Positions 7,997 to 16,470 of a stretch of DNA of 64,000 nt are shown one piece after another. This stretch comes from PALSA-693 sp963780345 (GTDB lineage: Bacteria > Actinomycetota > Acidimicrobiia > Acidimicrobiales > Palsa-688). Positions within the stretch are counted from its first letter, which is position 1; each line of letters starts with the position of its first letter. Both the position numbers and the translations under genes were made by a program. The stretch lies in assembly GCA_963780345.1 (NCBI GenBank), contig CAWABU010000006.1:310001-374000 (forward strand), in the 5' to 3' direction. The notes beneath the pieces are model-generated. The model was not told where the DNA came from, made no database searches, and was given only the letters and a program-made list of their open reading frames with translations.

Positions 7997-8992
7997 TTAC
8001 TCGAACTCGGGGATGAGCGCCTCCACGTTGGCGACGTACTGCTGCGTGTCGGGGAACACGCCGTAGCGGCTCAGGTTGATCGAACCCTCGTAGTAGGCGG
8101 CGATGACATCGCAGCGGTTGTTGCCCTCGAGGTCAGCCAGATAGGAGAGCAAGGCCGCCGACATCCGGATGTTGTCCGACTGGGACTTGATGTTCAGGGG
8201 CATCCCGACCAGGTTGCTGCTGACGAAGCGGGCGGTGCTCGGCAGAATCTGGCCGGTTCCCACCGCCCCGGCCGAGGAGACGACGTTCTGTTGCCATCCG
8301 GACTCCTGCCAGGCAATGGCCTCCAGCAGGGGGACGGACAGGTTGTAGTGGTTGGCCCACTGCTCGAACAGGGGTCGGAGGGCCAGGCGCCTCGGGGACT
8401 CCCGGAGCAGGGCCGGCAGCACGCCCCAGGGACCGGTCCGAGGGACGAAGGTCGAGCAGAACGTAAACGGGTTGGCGCCGGAGCGGCCTGCCGATGACCG
8501 GCTGCCCGACGACCGGGTGCCCGATGACTGACTGCTCGACGACCGGGTGCCCGATGACTGACTGCTCGACGACCGGGTGCCCGACGACTGGGTGGCCGAC
8601 GATCGACTCCCCCGCGCCGGGATGATCAGGTGGCGACCGATGAGGAGCAGGTCGTTGGGGTTCATGTTGTTGGCCGCGGCCAGTTGGGCCACCGTCAGCC
8701 CGTCGGCTCGGGAAATGGCCCACAGGGTGTCACCGGGCTGGACCACATGGATGTTCGAGCCCCCGCCGCCAAATGCGGCCGCCCCGGTTCCGAGGAGCCC
8801 GAGGCTGGTCACGGCCATGACGATCGAACCAGCCCGGATCAGGCGGGTGCGACGACCGGTCTCACCTTTGTCGCGGGTCGGGGGCGGCGGGTCGGTCGGC
8901 CTGGTGGTGCCGGTAAGCCCGGTGGTGTCCGGCCGTGCGCACGCGTGCCAATAACGGGTCAATTTGAAGGCGCATGAGTTAGGGAGGTCCAA
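7997..8992 (-). CDS. LysM-domain lytic transglycosylase
   Basis: This is a 331-residue cell-wall enzyme. A membrane-spanning or signal segment (IVMAVTSLGLLGTGAAAFGG) lies near residues 56-78. It is followed by a LysM peptidoglycan-binding domain (VVQPGDTLWAISRADGLTVA), a Ser/Gly/Arg-rich linker made of repeats, and a lytic-transglycosylase-like domain. That domain has the catalytic Glu in AIAWQESGWQ and the GAVGTGQILP motif. It would cleave glycan strands outside the membrane. The long N-terminal stretch before the hydrophobic segment is unusual, and a shorter start is possible. It is upstream of nothing obvious on its strand, so it is probably its own unit. Confidence 0.85.
   Translation of the reverse strand: MDLPNSCAFKLTRYWHACARPDTTGLTGTTRPTDPPPPTRDKGETGRRTRLIRAGSIVMAVTSLGLLGTGAAAFGGGGSNIHVVQPGDTLWAISRADGLTVAQLAAANNMNPNDLLLIGRHLIIPARGSRSSATQSSGTRSSSSQSSGTRSSSSQSSGTRSSGSRSSAGRSGANPFTFCSTFVPRTGPWGVLPALLRESPRRLALRPLFEQWANHYNLSVPLLEAIAWQESGWQQNVVSSAGAVGTGQILPSTARFVSSNLVGMPLNIKSQSDNIRMSAALLSYLADLEGNNRCDVIAAYYEGSINLSRYGVFPDTQQYVANVEALIPEFE
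8521..8580 (-). repeat. Exact 30-bp tandem duplication in the LysM protein linker
   Basis: Bases 8521-8550 and 8551-8580 are identical, with degenerate flanking copies on both sides. The repeat is in frame and encodes the Ser-rich SSGTRSSSSQ linker between the LysM and catalytic domains, so copy number can vary without breaking the enzyme. Confidence 0.9.
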
Positions 8993-9109
8993 TCCCTCCG
9001 CCCGCGGGGCAAACCTACAATATCAACAGGAGCCTCATCAACCCCTCTTTCAACATTATTCACGGATTTACACTGAACCTCAGGCTGACATTTACATTTA
9101 GATTGAGGG

Positions 9110-10876
9110 TTAGAGTCCGTGTTGTTGGCGGCGCTGGTCGGCGCGCTGCTCCCCCGCCAGGCGCTCCAGGCCGACCTCCTCGTAGTCGGAGGTGTCGAGG
9201 TACGTCATGAGGGCGGCGATGGCCCGATGGCCGGCCTTTTCCAGAATCAGGCGGTGCATCTGCTGGCAGACCTTGCGGTACTCCGGGTGGCCTTGCGCGC
9301 TGGTCCGCAACTCGATCAGATGCAGCGCCTCCCGGGCGTTGAGCTGCATGGCATACCGGATGCGGTAGGCGAGGGCCACACCGTAGGCCGCTTCGGTCGG
9401 ACCAAAGCGGGCGCCGAGGACCCCGTGCAGGGCCGCGGACCGGTCCATCGCCGCTATGTAGGGGTCTGACCCTCCGGCGTCGGACACCGCTCGGGGCATG
9501 GTGTAGCCGTGGGCCGGGGTGAGGTCCTGCCATTCCACGGTCAGCAGCCGGTGGCGTTGCAGATCGCGGAAGGCGCCATAATCGGAGAGAATGTCGAAGC
9601 GGTAGTCGCCCCGCTCGAGCGCCCGGCCCGGGCGGTGGCGGCGGTTGTGTCGATCGCCGACGTAGGTGCGGACCACGCTCAATCGCTCGGCCTCGGTCAT
9701 GGCTGCCACCCGTTCCTGGATGCGCTGCTCGGGCAGGTCGGTGTAGGGGTACAGCATGGCGGCCACCACCTTGACCTCCGCATCCGGGTCCCAGTCCAGA
9801 AGCGTGACCTTGGGGTCGCCGGCCGGGACCGCGCCAGGTCCGGTGTCGGCGTCCCCGTCGGCGCCGGGAGCCCCGCCGGGATTGGCGCCGGACCCGGCGT
9901 CCGGATCCGGCGGCCGGGCCGAGTCGCCCGGGAAGAGGAGACGGGCCAGGTCCTGCATGCGCCGGGTGTTACGGGCCAGGTACCGGGAGTGGGCTTCGCC
10001 CCGGTCGTCGACGTCGACCCGCTTCACCCAGGACGGAATCACCTTGCGCAACTCGAGGAGGATGAGCTCGGCGTATTCACGGGCCTCGGGCAACGGGTGG
10101 GCGCGCATCCGGATCAACAGCGCCTCGTAGGCCTGGCCGCTGGCGTAGATGCCCAGATTGGAGGTGGCGCCAGCGGGCAGGAGACCCCGGAGGGCGTCGA
10201 AGGCCTTCGCCCGCACGGACTGCCGCCAGGCGAAATCGGAGTCGTCCGGGCCCTTGGGATACAGGTTCGCGAACCAGGACTGCATGACGGGCAGCAGGTC
10301 GGCGTAGGCGTCAAAGAGACGGTCCATGTCACCGACGTAGCGGGCTCCGAGCGGCGACTCCAGGATCTCGGGCGGCCGGTAGTAGCGGTATCGACCGTTC
10401 GGCAGCCGGCTGTCGTAGGCCACGTAGCGCGTCGACTTCTCCATGTACGACATGAGCCGACCGCGCTCCAGCACCTTGGTCAGCACGTTGGAGGCCTGCT
10501 CGCAGGCCAGATGGACGCCGCCGAGCTGGGCCACAGAATCGTCGCCGTACTCAAAGAACACCCGATCGTAGAGCTGCTCGGCCCGGGCCAGGCCGACGGT
10601 GGCGTCCACCCCATGGTCGCCGCTGAGGTCGAGATCGCCAATGAACTCGTCGAGGAACAGCCGCCGCAGGCTCTTGCTGCTGCGGGAGTAACGGGCGAAG
10701 AGCGCCCCCTTGACCACCTCGGGCAGGTTGACCAGGGCGAACACGGGCCCGTCGAGGTTTGTGAAGTAGCGCCGGAGGATCTCGGTCTCCCCCGTGGTCC
10801 ACTCTTCGGCCACGTACGGGCCGCTGTCCCAGTTCCCCATAGCGGAGGCCCAGCCTAAGGGGGGGCCCGCGCTCAC
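9110..10876 (-). CDS. Double ThyX-like (FAD-dependent thymidylate synthase family) protein
   Basis: This 588-residue protein looks like two ThyX-like domains in tandem. The first half has a motif region ERGRLMSYMEKSTRY near residues 140-155. The second has LQRHRLLTVEWQDLTP near 460, where ThyX carries its RHR-x7-S motif. Canonical ThyX is about 220-250 residues and makes dTMP from dUMP with flavin. Here the serine of the motif is replaced or displaced in the second copy and the first copy lacks RHR, so ordinary ThyX activity is uncertain. A Gly/Pro/Asp-rich insert separates the halves. The first start is a GTG at 10876, and an ATG at 10840 is equally plausible. It follows helY by 27 bases. 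Confidence 0.75.
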   Translation of the reverse strand: MSAGPPLGWASAMGNWDSGPYVAEEWTTGETEILRRYFTNLDGPVFALVNLPEVVKGALFARYSRSSKSLRRLFLDEFIGDLDLSGDHGVDATVGLARAEQLYDRVFFEYGDDSVAQLGGVHLACEQASNVLTKVLERGRLMSYMEKSTRYVAYDSRLPNGRYRYYRPPEILESPLGARYVGDMDRLFDAYADLLPVMQSWFANLYPKGPDDSDFAWRQSVRAKAFDALRGLLPAGATSNLGIYASGQAYEALLIRMRAHPLPEAREYAELILLELRKVIPSWVKRVDVDDRGEAHSRYLARNTRRMQDLARLLFPGDSARPPDPDAGSGANPGGAPGADGDADTGPGAVPAGDPKVTLLDWDPDAEVKVVAAMLYPYTDLPEQRIQERVAAMTEAERLSVVRTYVGDRHNRRHRPGRALERGDYRFDILSDYGAFRDLQRHRLLTVEWQDLTPAHGYTMPRAVSDAGGSDPYIAAMDRSAALHGVLGARFGPTEAAYGVALAYRIRYAMQLNAREALHLIELRTSAQGHPEYRKVCQQMHRLILEKAGHRAIAALMTYLDTSDYEEVGLERLAGEQRADQRRQQHGL

Positions 10877-10903
10877 GTGGGGGATGGCGGCGGGTGCGAA
10901 CGG

Positions 10904-13537
10904 TCAGCTGTTGAGCACCGAGGAGGCGGCTACCACCCCCCGGAAGAGACTTGCCGTTGCCTCCCGGGCCGCTTCGGCGGTGGCGGGCCGGGTGGCCAGG
11001 CCCTCGACCTGCCGCACCAGGTCGATGAGCTGCTTGACGTTGCGGACGAAATCACCGCCCGAGATCTCCTCGTCGGCGATGACGTCGCCGAGGTGCTCTC
11101 CCGCGGCCCAGGCGTGGGCGAGGCCGAGGAAACCCGCTTCGGGCCGGCGGGTGAGCGGCAGGCCGGCCTCCTCTTCGGCGCCATTGAGCTCCGCAGCCAG
11201 CCCGTCGATCTCCGCCCAGCGCTGGCGCAGCCGGGCGTTGGGAAACGTTGGGGTCGGCTCGGCCGGACCGCGAGCCTCGTAGGTGAACACGGAGACCAGC
11301 CCGGCCAGCTCCGACGGCTCCAGGTCGTCGAGCAGGCCCTGACCGGCGCACTCGGCCACCAGGAGATCGGACTCGTGGTAGAGCCGGGCCAGACGCTCCC
11401 CCGCCTCGGTCAAGGACCACCCGTCGACGTATCCCCACGCCTCCAGGACCCGCAGGACCCGGTCGAATTGCCGGGCCAGCGACTCGGTCCGACCCTTGAC
11501 TCGCCGCTCCAGGCGGTCGATGTCCCGCGCCAGCCGGTCGGCTCGCTCCAGCGAGCGCAGGTGAGTTCGGGCGTCGGGGCATTCGGCCACCGGGTGGGCC
11601 GCGGCTGCCGTGGCCAGGACGGTCGCCACCTCCCCTCTCCCTCTGCGCCGGGACGGGCCCCCGACCCCGCTCGCCGAGGTGTGCAGGCGGGCGGCGGTCA
11701 GCGCCGACGCCACCTGGCGTTGAAATCCCGCATTGTGAGGGGCGTACGGCACGGGCAGGCCAACCTGGGCCACCGCGCTCGGCGGCGCGGGGAAGTCGCG
11801 GGGCCCCAGCGACACCAGCCGGCGATCCGGGGTGACGGCGCGCACCCGGATGTCGCCGCCCCGCCGCCGCGAGGTCGACAGGACCGCGACCCGGCCTCCG
11901 GACTTGCCACCCGGGACAATGAGCACATCACCAGGGCGGACCCGCTCCAGGGCGGCCGTCACCTCGGCGGTCATGGACGGGCGCTGGCGGGCCGACTCCT
12001 CGCTGGCTCGCAGCAGGCGCCGGTATTCGGCCACCTCGCCACGCTCGCATGCCGCCTGCCTCCGGGCCTCCTCGAGGGCCGCCTCGGACCGCTCCAGCTG
12101 GGCCTCGAGGCGGACCACGTCGCTGTCGGCGCGGTACTGGGCGAACGACAGGTTGAGCAGGTGATGGGCCAGGTCTGGTGGGTAGCGCCGGACCAGGTTG
12201 GCCGCCATGTTGTAGGTGGGGCGGAAGCTGCTGGTGAGGGCGTAGCTGCGGGCGCCGACCAGTCCGGCCACCTGTTCGAAGGGGACGAAGGGCGACCACA
12301 AGACCACGGCGTAGCCCACGTCGTCGATCCCTCGCCGTCCCGCCCGGCCGGTCAGCTGGGTGTACTCCCCCGGCGTCAGGAACTCGTGCCGCTCTCCGGT
12401 GAACTTGGTGAGCTTCTCGATCACGACCGAGCGGGCCGGCATATTGATGCCGAGGGACAGGGTCTCGGTGGCGAACACCGCCTTGACCAGGCCGGCGGCA
12501 AAGCAGGCCTCGACCGCTTCCTTGAAGGGCGGCACCATGCCAGCGTGGTGGGCGGCATAGCCCGCCTCGAGTCCGGTCAGCCAGCCCGGGTAGTCCAGGA
12601 CCGACAGGTCGTCATCGGACAGGGCGTCGACGTGTTCTTCGGCGAGGGTGCGGATCTGCCGGCGTTCCTCCACGGTGGTGAGCCGCTTTCCCTCCCGGAC
12701 GCACTGGGTGACGGCGTCGTCGCATGCGGCCCGGCTGAAGATGAAGTAGATCGCCGGCAGCATGTCGTGGTCTTCGAGCAACTCCAGGACTTCCACCCGC
12801 CGGGGCGTGAAGAGCCGGCCCCGGGGTCGGCCCCGCATGCCCGGGTGACGAAGCGTCTTGGAGTCGAGGGCGACCGCCTCGGGGTTCGGGTGACCATCGA
12901 CCAGCGTCGGCAGCAGGAGCAGGCGCTCGGAGCTCCTGTCCCCAAGGAGGTACAGGTCGTGCAGTGAGACCGGCCGCCGATCCTCGATGACGGCGGTGGT
13001 CTCACCCCGGACGGTGCGGATCCAGTCCGCGAGCTCTTCGGCGTTGGACACCGTCGCCGACAGGCAGACCAGGTCCACCCCGTGGGGGGCGTGGATGATG
13101 ACCTCCTCCCAGACCGGGCCCCGGTAGGCGTTCTGCAGATAGTGGACCTCGTCCAGGATGACGTACCGGAGGCCGTTGAGCGCCGGCGAGGAGGAGTAGA
13201 TCATGTTGCGCAACACTTCGGTGGTCATGACCACCACCGGCGCGTTTCCGTTGATGGAGTTGTCTCCGGTCAGCAGGCCGACCGCGTCCGGTCCGTGCCG
13301 GCGGACCAGTTCGCCGTATTTCTGATTCGACAGAGCCTTGAGCGGGGTGGTGTAGAAGGCCTTGGCCCCGGCATCGAGGGCCTTGGCGACGGCGTACTGG
13401 GCCACCACCGTCTTGCCCGATCCGGTGGGTGCGGCCACCACCACGCTGCCGCCCTCGTCGAGGGCGTCGAGGGCCTGGCGCTGGAATCCATCGAGGGCGA
13501 AGCCCAGCTCGGCGGCGAACCGGGCCCGGATGGACAC
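10904..13537 (-). CDS. helY: Ski2/Mtr4-like DEVH-box helicase HelY
   Basis: This 877-residue superfamily 2 helicase has Walker A (APTGSGKT, near residue 36), the DEVH box (LDEVHYL, near 130), motif III SAT, and motif VI inside TQLTGRAGRRGID near 395-410. The long C-terminal half matches actinobacterial HelY, related to eukaryotic Ski2/Mtr4 RNA helicases. It probably unwinds RNA or RNA-DNA duplexes in the cytosol. The neighbourhood pafA-pafB-pafC-tatA-tatC-helY is the mycobacterial order, which supports the name. It follows tatC by nine bases and is likely cotranscribed with it. Confidence 0.9.
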   Translation of the reverse strand: MSIRARFAAELGFALDGFQRQALDALDEGGSVVVAAPTGSGKTVVAQYAVAKALDAGAKAFYTTPLKALSNQKYGELVRRHGPDAVGLLTGDNSINGNAPVVVMTTEVLRNMIYSSSPALNGLRYVILDEVHYLQNAYRGPVWEEVIIHAPHGVDLVCLSATVSNAEELADWIRTVRGETTAVIEDRRPVSLHDLYLLGDRSSERLLLLPTLVDGHPNPEAVALDSKTLRHPGMRGRPRGRLFTPRRVEVLELLEDHDMLPAIYFIFSRAACDDAVTQCVREGKRLTTVEERRQIRTLAEEHVDALSDDDLSVLDYPGWLTGLEAGYAAHHAGMVPPFKEAVEACFAAGLVKAVFATETLSLGINMPARSVVIEKLTKFTGERHEFLTPGEYTQLTGRAGRRGIDDVGYAVVLWSPFVPFEQVAGLVGARSYALTSSFRPTYNMAANLVRRYPPDLAHHLLNLSFAQYRADSDVVRLEAQLERSEAALEEARRQAACERGEVAEYRRLLRASEESARQRPSMTAEVTAALERVRPGDVLIVPGGKSGGRVAVLSTSRRRGGDIRVRAVTPDRRLVSLGPRDFPAPPSAVAQVGLPVPYAPHNAGFQRQVASALTAARLHTSASGVGGPSRRRGRGEVATVLATAAAAHPVAECPDARTHLRSLERADRLARDIDRLERRVKGRTESLARQFDRVLRVLEAWGYVDGWSLTEAGERLARLYHESDLLVAECAGQGLLDDLEPSELAGLVSVFTYEARGPAEPTPTFPNARLRQRWAEIDGLAAELNGAEEEAGLPLTRRPEAGFLGLAHAWAAGEHLGDVIADEEISGGDFVRNVKQLIDLVRQVEGLATRPATAEAAREATASLFRGVVAASSVLNS

Positions 13538-13546
13538 CGGTCCCTC

Positions 13547-14329
13547 CTACTTGTGCAGGGCCCGGCCGATGATGATCGATGCCTCATAGAACAGCAACAT
13601 CGGCACCGCCATGGCGAGGAACGAGAACGGATCGCTGCTCGGCGTGATCACGGCCGCGACCAGGCAGATCACCACGATCGCCGGCCGGCGCCATTTTCGC
13701 CACCTGGCGCTCGGCACCACCCCGGCCAGCTCGAGGAATACCACGACCAGCGGGTACATGAACACGGCGCCGAAGACCAGGCACATGGCGACGTAGAGGC
13801 TGAAGTAGCGGCCAGGGGAGAACAGGGTGGCGACGCCGGGTCCGCTGACGTTGATCAGCCAGTCGAGAGCCTTGGGAAAGACCAGGATGGCAGTGGTGAC
13901 CCCGAGGGCAAAAAGGCAGACCGCCCCGAGGACGAAGGGCACCACGTAGCGCTTCTCGTTTTTGTGCAGGCCGGGAGTGATGAAGCGCCATAGCTCAAAA
14001 AACAGCAACGGCGCGGCCAGACCGATCCCGATGTACACGCTGATCTTGAGCCTGGTCGTGAACCCTTCGAGCGGACCGGTGATCACCAGGTTGCCCTTGC
14101 TGACGTTCTTGCTCGGGTGGTGCGAGAGGTACTCCCGGTACGGGTGGGTCATGAAATGCACCACATCCCCGTAGAAAAACCAGGCCACCACCGTGGTCAC
14201 GATGACCGCGGCGACGGAGATGACCAGCCGGGTGCGGAGCTCGGCCAGATGCTCGAAGAGCGTCATCTGGCCGGCTGCGGCCTCCTCCGGGTCCGGGGTG
14301 GGCTCTACTGGTCGATCGGTGACAGCCAC
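13547..14329 (-). CDS. tatC: Sec-independent protein translocase TatC
   Basis: This is a 260-residue integral membrane protein with the six hydrophobic helices of TatC. The conserved N-terminal motif LFEHLAELRTRL (residues 24-35) binds twin-arginine signal peptides. A P-rich first periplasmic region and the FELWRFITPGLHKNEKR cytoplasmic loop are typical. TatC is the receptor of the Tat pathway, which exports folded proteins across the cytoplasmic membrane. It lies 12 bases after tatA/B and nine before helY on the minus strand, an operon arrangement shared with mycobacteria. Confidence 0.95.
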   Translation of the reverse strand: MAVTDRPVEPTPDPEEAAAGQMTLFEHLAELRTRLVISVAAVIVTTVVAWFFYGDVVHFMTHPYREYLSHHPSKNVSKGNLVITGPLEGFTTRLKISVYIGIGLAAPLLFFELWRFITPGLHKNEKRYVVPFVLGAVCLFALGVTTAILVFPKALDWLINVSGPGVATLFSPGRYFSLYVAMCLVFGAVFMYPLVVVFLELAGVVPSARWRKWRRPAIVVICLVAAVITPSSDPFSFLAMAVPMLLFYEASIIIGRALHK

Positions 14330-14341
14330 CGGCTGCGCCTC

Positions 14342-14722
14342 TTAGTTGAGGGCGGGGTCGTCGGGGGCCGCCAGCGGACCCGGCGACGCCAGGGGCGGGG
14401 GCGCACCGGGAGTGGCCGGCGGGTCGGCCGAGGGCAGGGAACCGCTCGCCGCGGCGGGAGGCGCAAAGGTGGTGCTGATGGCGTCGCGCACCGAGCTGCG
14501 CACATTCATGGCCGGGCGGAAGTCGGCTATGGCCGAGTGGAAGGCCTCAGTGGGCTCGCCGATGGCGTCTCGAACCTCGTCCTGGAAGCTCGACGACATC
14601 CGGCGCATCTCTGCCATAAACCGACCCAGCGTCCGGGCCGCCTGCGGCAGACGGCTGGGTCCGAGGACGATCATGGCGATCAGAGCCACAAGAAGGAGCT
14701 TCTCGGGGCTGAAATTCAGCAT
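14342..14722 (-). CDS. tatA: Sec-independent translocase subunit TatA/TatB
   Basis: The product has 126 residues from the ATG at 14722. That start is chosen because the protein then begins with the family-typical MLNFSPEKLLLVALIAMIVL helix at the very N terminus. The hinge GPSRLPQAARTLG and the amphipathic helix that follows are diagnostic of TatA/TatB. The missing FG pair of TatA (here LGP) leans towards TatB. It partners TatC in exporting folded proteins. The last 40 residues are Pro/Ala-rich and probably disordered. An upstream in-frame extension exists but has no family match. Confidence 0.9.
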   Translation of the reverse strand: MLNFSPEKLLLVALIAMIVLGPSRLPQAARTLGRFMAEMRRMSSSFQDEVRDAIGEPTEAFHSAIADFRPAMNVRSSVRDAISTTFAPPAAASGSLPSADPPATPGAPPPLASPGPLAAPDDPALN

Positions 14723-14933
14723 CGAAGCGAGTGTAGTGGTGGTGGCGGCCAATGGCGCGCGGTCGAGGCGAGGCCGCGGCGGCTGTCGTTCCCGCCCTGG
14801 CGGGCGCCGGGCCGGCACGCTGGATGGCCCTCCGCAGCCGCCCCACCTCCTCCGCCAGCCGCCAGCTGAGGACCCCCACCAGCCCGGCCCCGACGACCGC
14901 CACCCCGAGCGGCAGTAGCCAGAGGCTGCTCAT
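14547..14933 (-). CDS. Possible small membrane protein overlapping tatA/B
   Basis: The first 40 residues (MSSLWLLPLGVAVVGAGLVG, then a basic/acidic amphipathic helix) look like a genuine single-pass membrane protein with a short coiled segment. The frame runs 176 bases into tatA/B in a different register, and that part is not convincing. In one alternative frame a TGA falls exactly on the tatA/B start (14717-14719), so a single-base error could hide a normal stop there. The start region is plausible, the end is not. Confidence 0.35.
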   Translation of the reverse strand: MSSLWLLPLGVAVVGAGLVGVLSWRLAEEVGRLRRAIQRAGPAPARAGTTAAAASPRPRAIGRHHHYTRFDAEFQPREAPSCGSDRHDRPRTQPSAAGGPDAGSVYGRDAPDVVELPGRGSRRHRRAH

Positions 14934-15106
14934 GCCCGGCCCCCGACCGGTACCGTTCCCTGGGCTGCGGCCGTGCGGCAGGCCGGTGGGGGGCCCGGTC
15001 GGTGGGCCGGTCGTGGGCCGGTCGGGCGGCCAGGGTCGGGCCGGGCCTCGAGGTCACTTGCAGTGGTCTAGCCCATTTTGACCAGCCGATCGACCACCAT
15101 GGCCGC

Positions 15107-15817
15107 GTGTCGTTCCCCGTGCCGCGTACCGGACCGCCCATCGGGTTTGCCCATCGGGGCGCTCGGGCCGAACGCCGCGAGAACACCCTCGACGCCTTCT
15201 GGCGGGCGCGCCAACTCGGCGCTTCCGGGCTGGAGAGTGACGCCTGGATCTCGGCCGAGGGGGAGGTCGTCCTCGACCACGACGGGACCACCGGGCCGCT
15301 CTGGCGCCGCCGGCCGATCGCGGCCCAGCGGCGCGCCGCCCTCCCGGGCCACATCCCATCCCTGGCTGAGCTGTATACGAGGGTGGGCTCTGACTTCGAG
15401 CTGTCGCTCGATGTCAAGGACCCCGCGGCCCTGCAGCCGATCCTGGTCGCGGCGGACGGCGCCGCGGCGCGGGATCGGCTGTGGCTCTGTTACGGCGACC
15501 CCGCCCTCCTGGCGCAGTGGCGGCCGGTCGTCGGCCCGGCCCGACTGGTCCTGTCCACCAGCATCGGCCGGCGGACCGACGGCCTCGACACCCGGCTCCG
15601 CAGTCTGCGGGATGACGGCGTCGATGCCCTCAACCTCCATCGCCGGGAGTGGAGCCCGGCGCGGGTCGCGGCGGTCCACGCCGCTGGCCTTTGCGGTTTC
15701 GGGTGGGACGCCCAGACAGGTAGGGACATCGTCGGTCTGCTCGACGCCGGTATCGACGGCGTGTACTCGGACCACGTCGACGTACTGATGGCGTCGATTC
15801 GCAGCCGGGCCGGGTAA
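15107..15817 (+). CDS. Glycerophosphodiester phosphodiesterase
   Basis: This is a GDPD-family enzyme of 236 residues from the GTG at 15107, chosen because conserved sequence begins just after it. The catalytic core is visible as AHRGARAERRENTLDAF (HRG, then the metal-binding Glu), followed by LESDAWIS and VVLDHD. The usual TIM-barrel ending (DAGIDGVYSDHVDVL) is present. It splits glycerophosphodiesters into glycerol-3-phosphate and an alcohol, recycling phospholipid head groups. No signal peptide is seen, so it is likely cytosolic. It reads against its neighbours and interrupts the paf-tat block. Confidence 0.85.
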   Translation: MSFPVPRTGPPIGFAHRGARAERRENTLDAFWRARQLGASGLESDAWISAEGEVVLDHDGTTGPLWRRRPIAAQRRAALPGHIPSLAELYTRVGSDFELSLDVKDPAALQPILVAADGAAARDRLWLCYGDPALLAQWRPVVGPARLVLSTSIGRRTDGLDTRLRSLRDDGVDALNLHRREWSPARVAAVHAAGLCGFGWDAQTGRDIVGLLDAGIDGVYSDHVDVLMASIRSRAG

Positions 15818-15840
15818 CGCCCCGGACGCCGCCCGGCAGC

Positions 15841-16470
15841 TCAGAGCCAGCCGAGGCGGGACAAGGGCCATACCAGGGCGAAGGCGCGGCCGATGAAGAG
15901 TTTGGAGGGCACGGGGCCGAAGACCCGGGAGTCGGCGGAGTCGCCCCGGTTGTCGCCCATCATGAAATATCTGCCCTTCGGGATCACGACCGGTCCGAAA
16001 TTCTGGGTGGTAACACCCCGGGGCAACCAGGATTCGTGGAGCGGACGACCGTTGATGTCAATCTCGCCGTTCTGGGCGGAGATGCTTTCGCCGGGAAGGC
16101 CGATCACCCGCTTGATGAGGTCTTTGACCCCCGGACTGAAGTCGTTGGGAGGCTTGGTGAAAACGACGATGTCGCCGCGATGCACACTGTGGAAATCGTA
16201 ACTGAGCTTATTGACCAGCACCCGGTCCCCGATCTTGAGGGTCGGCTCCATCGACCCGGAGGGGATGAAGAAGGGCTGGACGACGAAGCTGCGAATCAGG
16301 ATGGCGGCGACGACCGCCACCACCAGGATGGCACCCCACTCGACGGCGACGCGGGCCGGGCGGTGTTTGTCCCTGGTGACGGGTGGTTCGGGGACCGGCG
16401 CCGGATCGTGTTCCGCCGGCTCGGCGGGAAGGGGCGCGGCCACGGCGGGCAACGTTACCGAACCGGCCAC
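15841..16470 (-). CDS. lepB: Signal peptidase I
   Basis: This 209-residue type I signal peptidase starts at the GTG at 16470, which overlaps the pafC stop (TAGTG). A single membrane anchor (AILVVAVVAAILIRSFVVQP) precedes the catalytic Ser in SGSMEPTL, and the general-base Lys is in DLIKRVIGLPGE. The signature MGDNRGDSADSR follows. It removes signal peptides from exported proteins at the outer face of the membrane. In mycobacteria lepB sits elsewhere, so its place directly after pafC, before tat, is a local difference. An upstream in-frame stretch overlaps pafC and is rejected. Confidence 0.92.
   Translation of the reverse strand: MAGSVTLPAVAAPLPAEPAEHDPAPVPEPPVTRDKHRPARVAVEWGAILVVAVVAAILIRSFVVQPFFIPSGSMEPTLKIGDRVLVNKLSYDFHSVHRGDIVVFTKPPNDFSPGVKDLIKRVIGLPGESISAQNGEIDINGRPLHESWLPRGVTTQNFGPVVIPKGRYFMMGDNRGDSADSRVFGPVPSKLFIGRAFALVWPLSRLGWL

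Noticed and set aside
8490..8600. Possible CRISPR-like repeats
   Set aside because: The 30-bp units are directly adjacent with no spacers and lie in frame inside the LysM protein linker.
10877..12967. 696-codon plus-strand frame opposite helY
   Set aside because: It is a mirror of the helicase gene with no start signal and Gly/Arg/Pro-biased translation, typical of antisense frames in GC-rich DNA.
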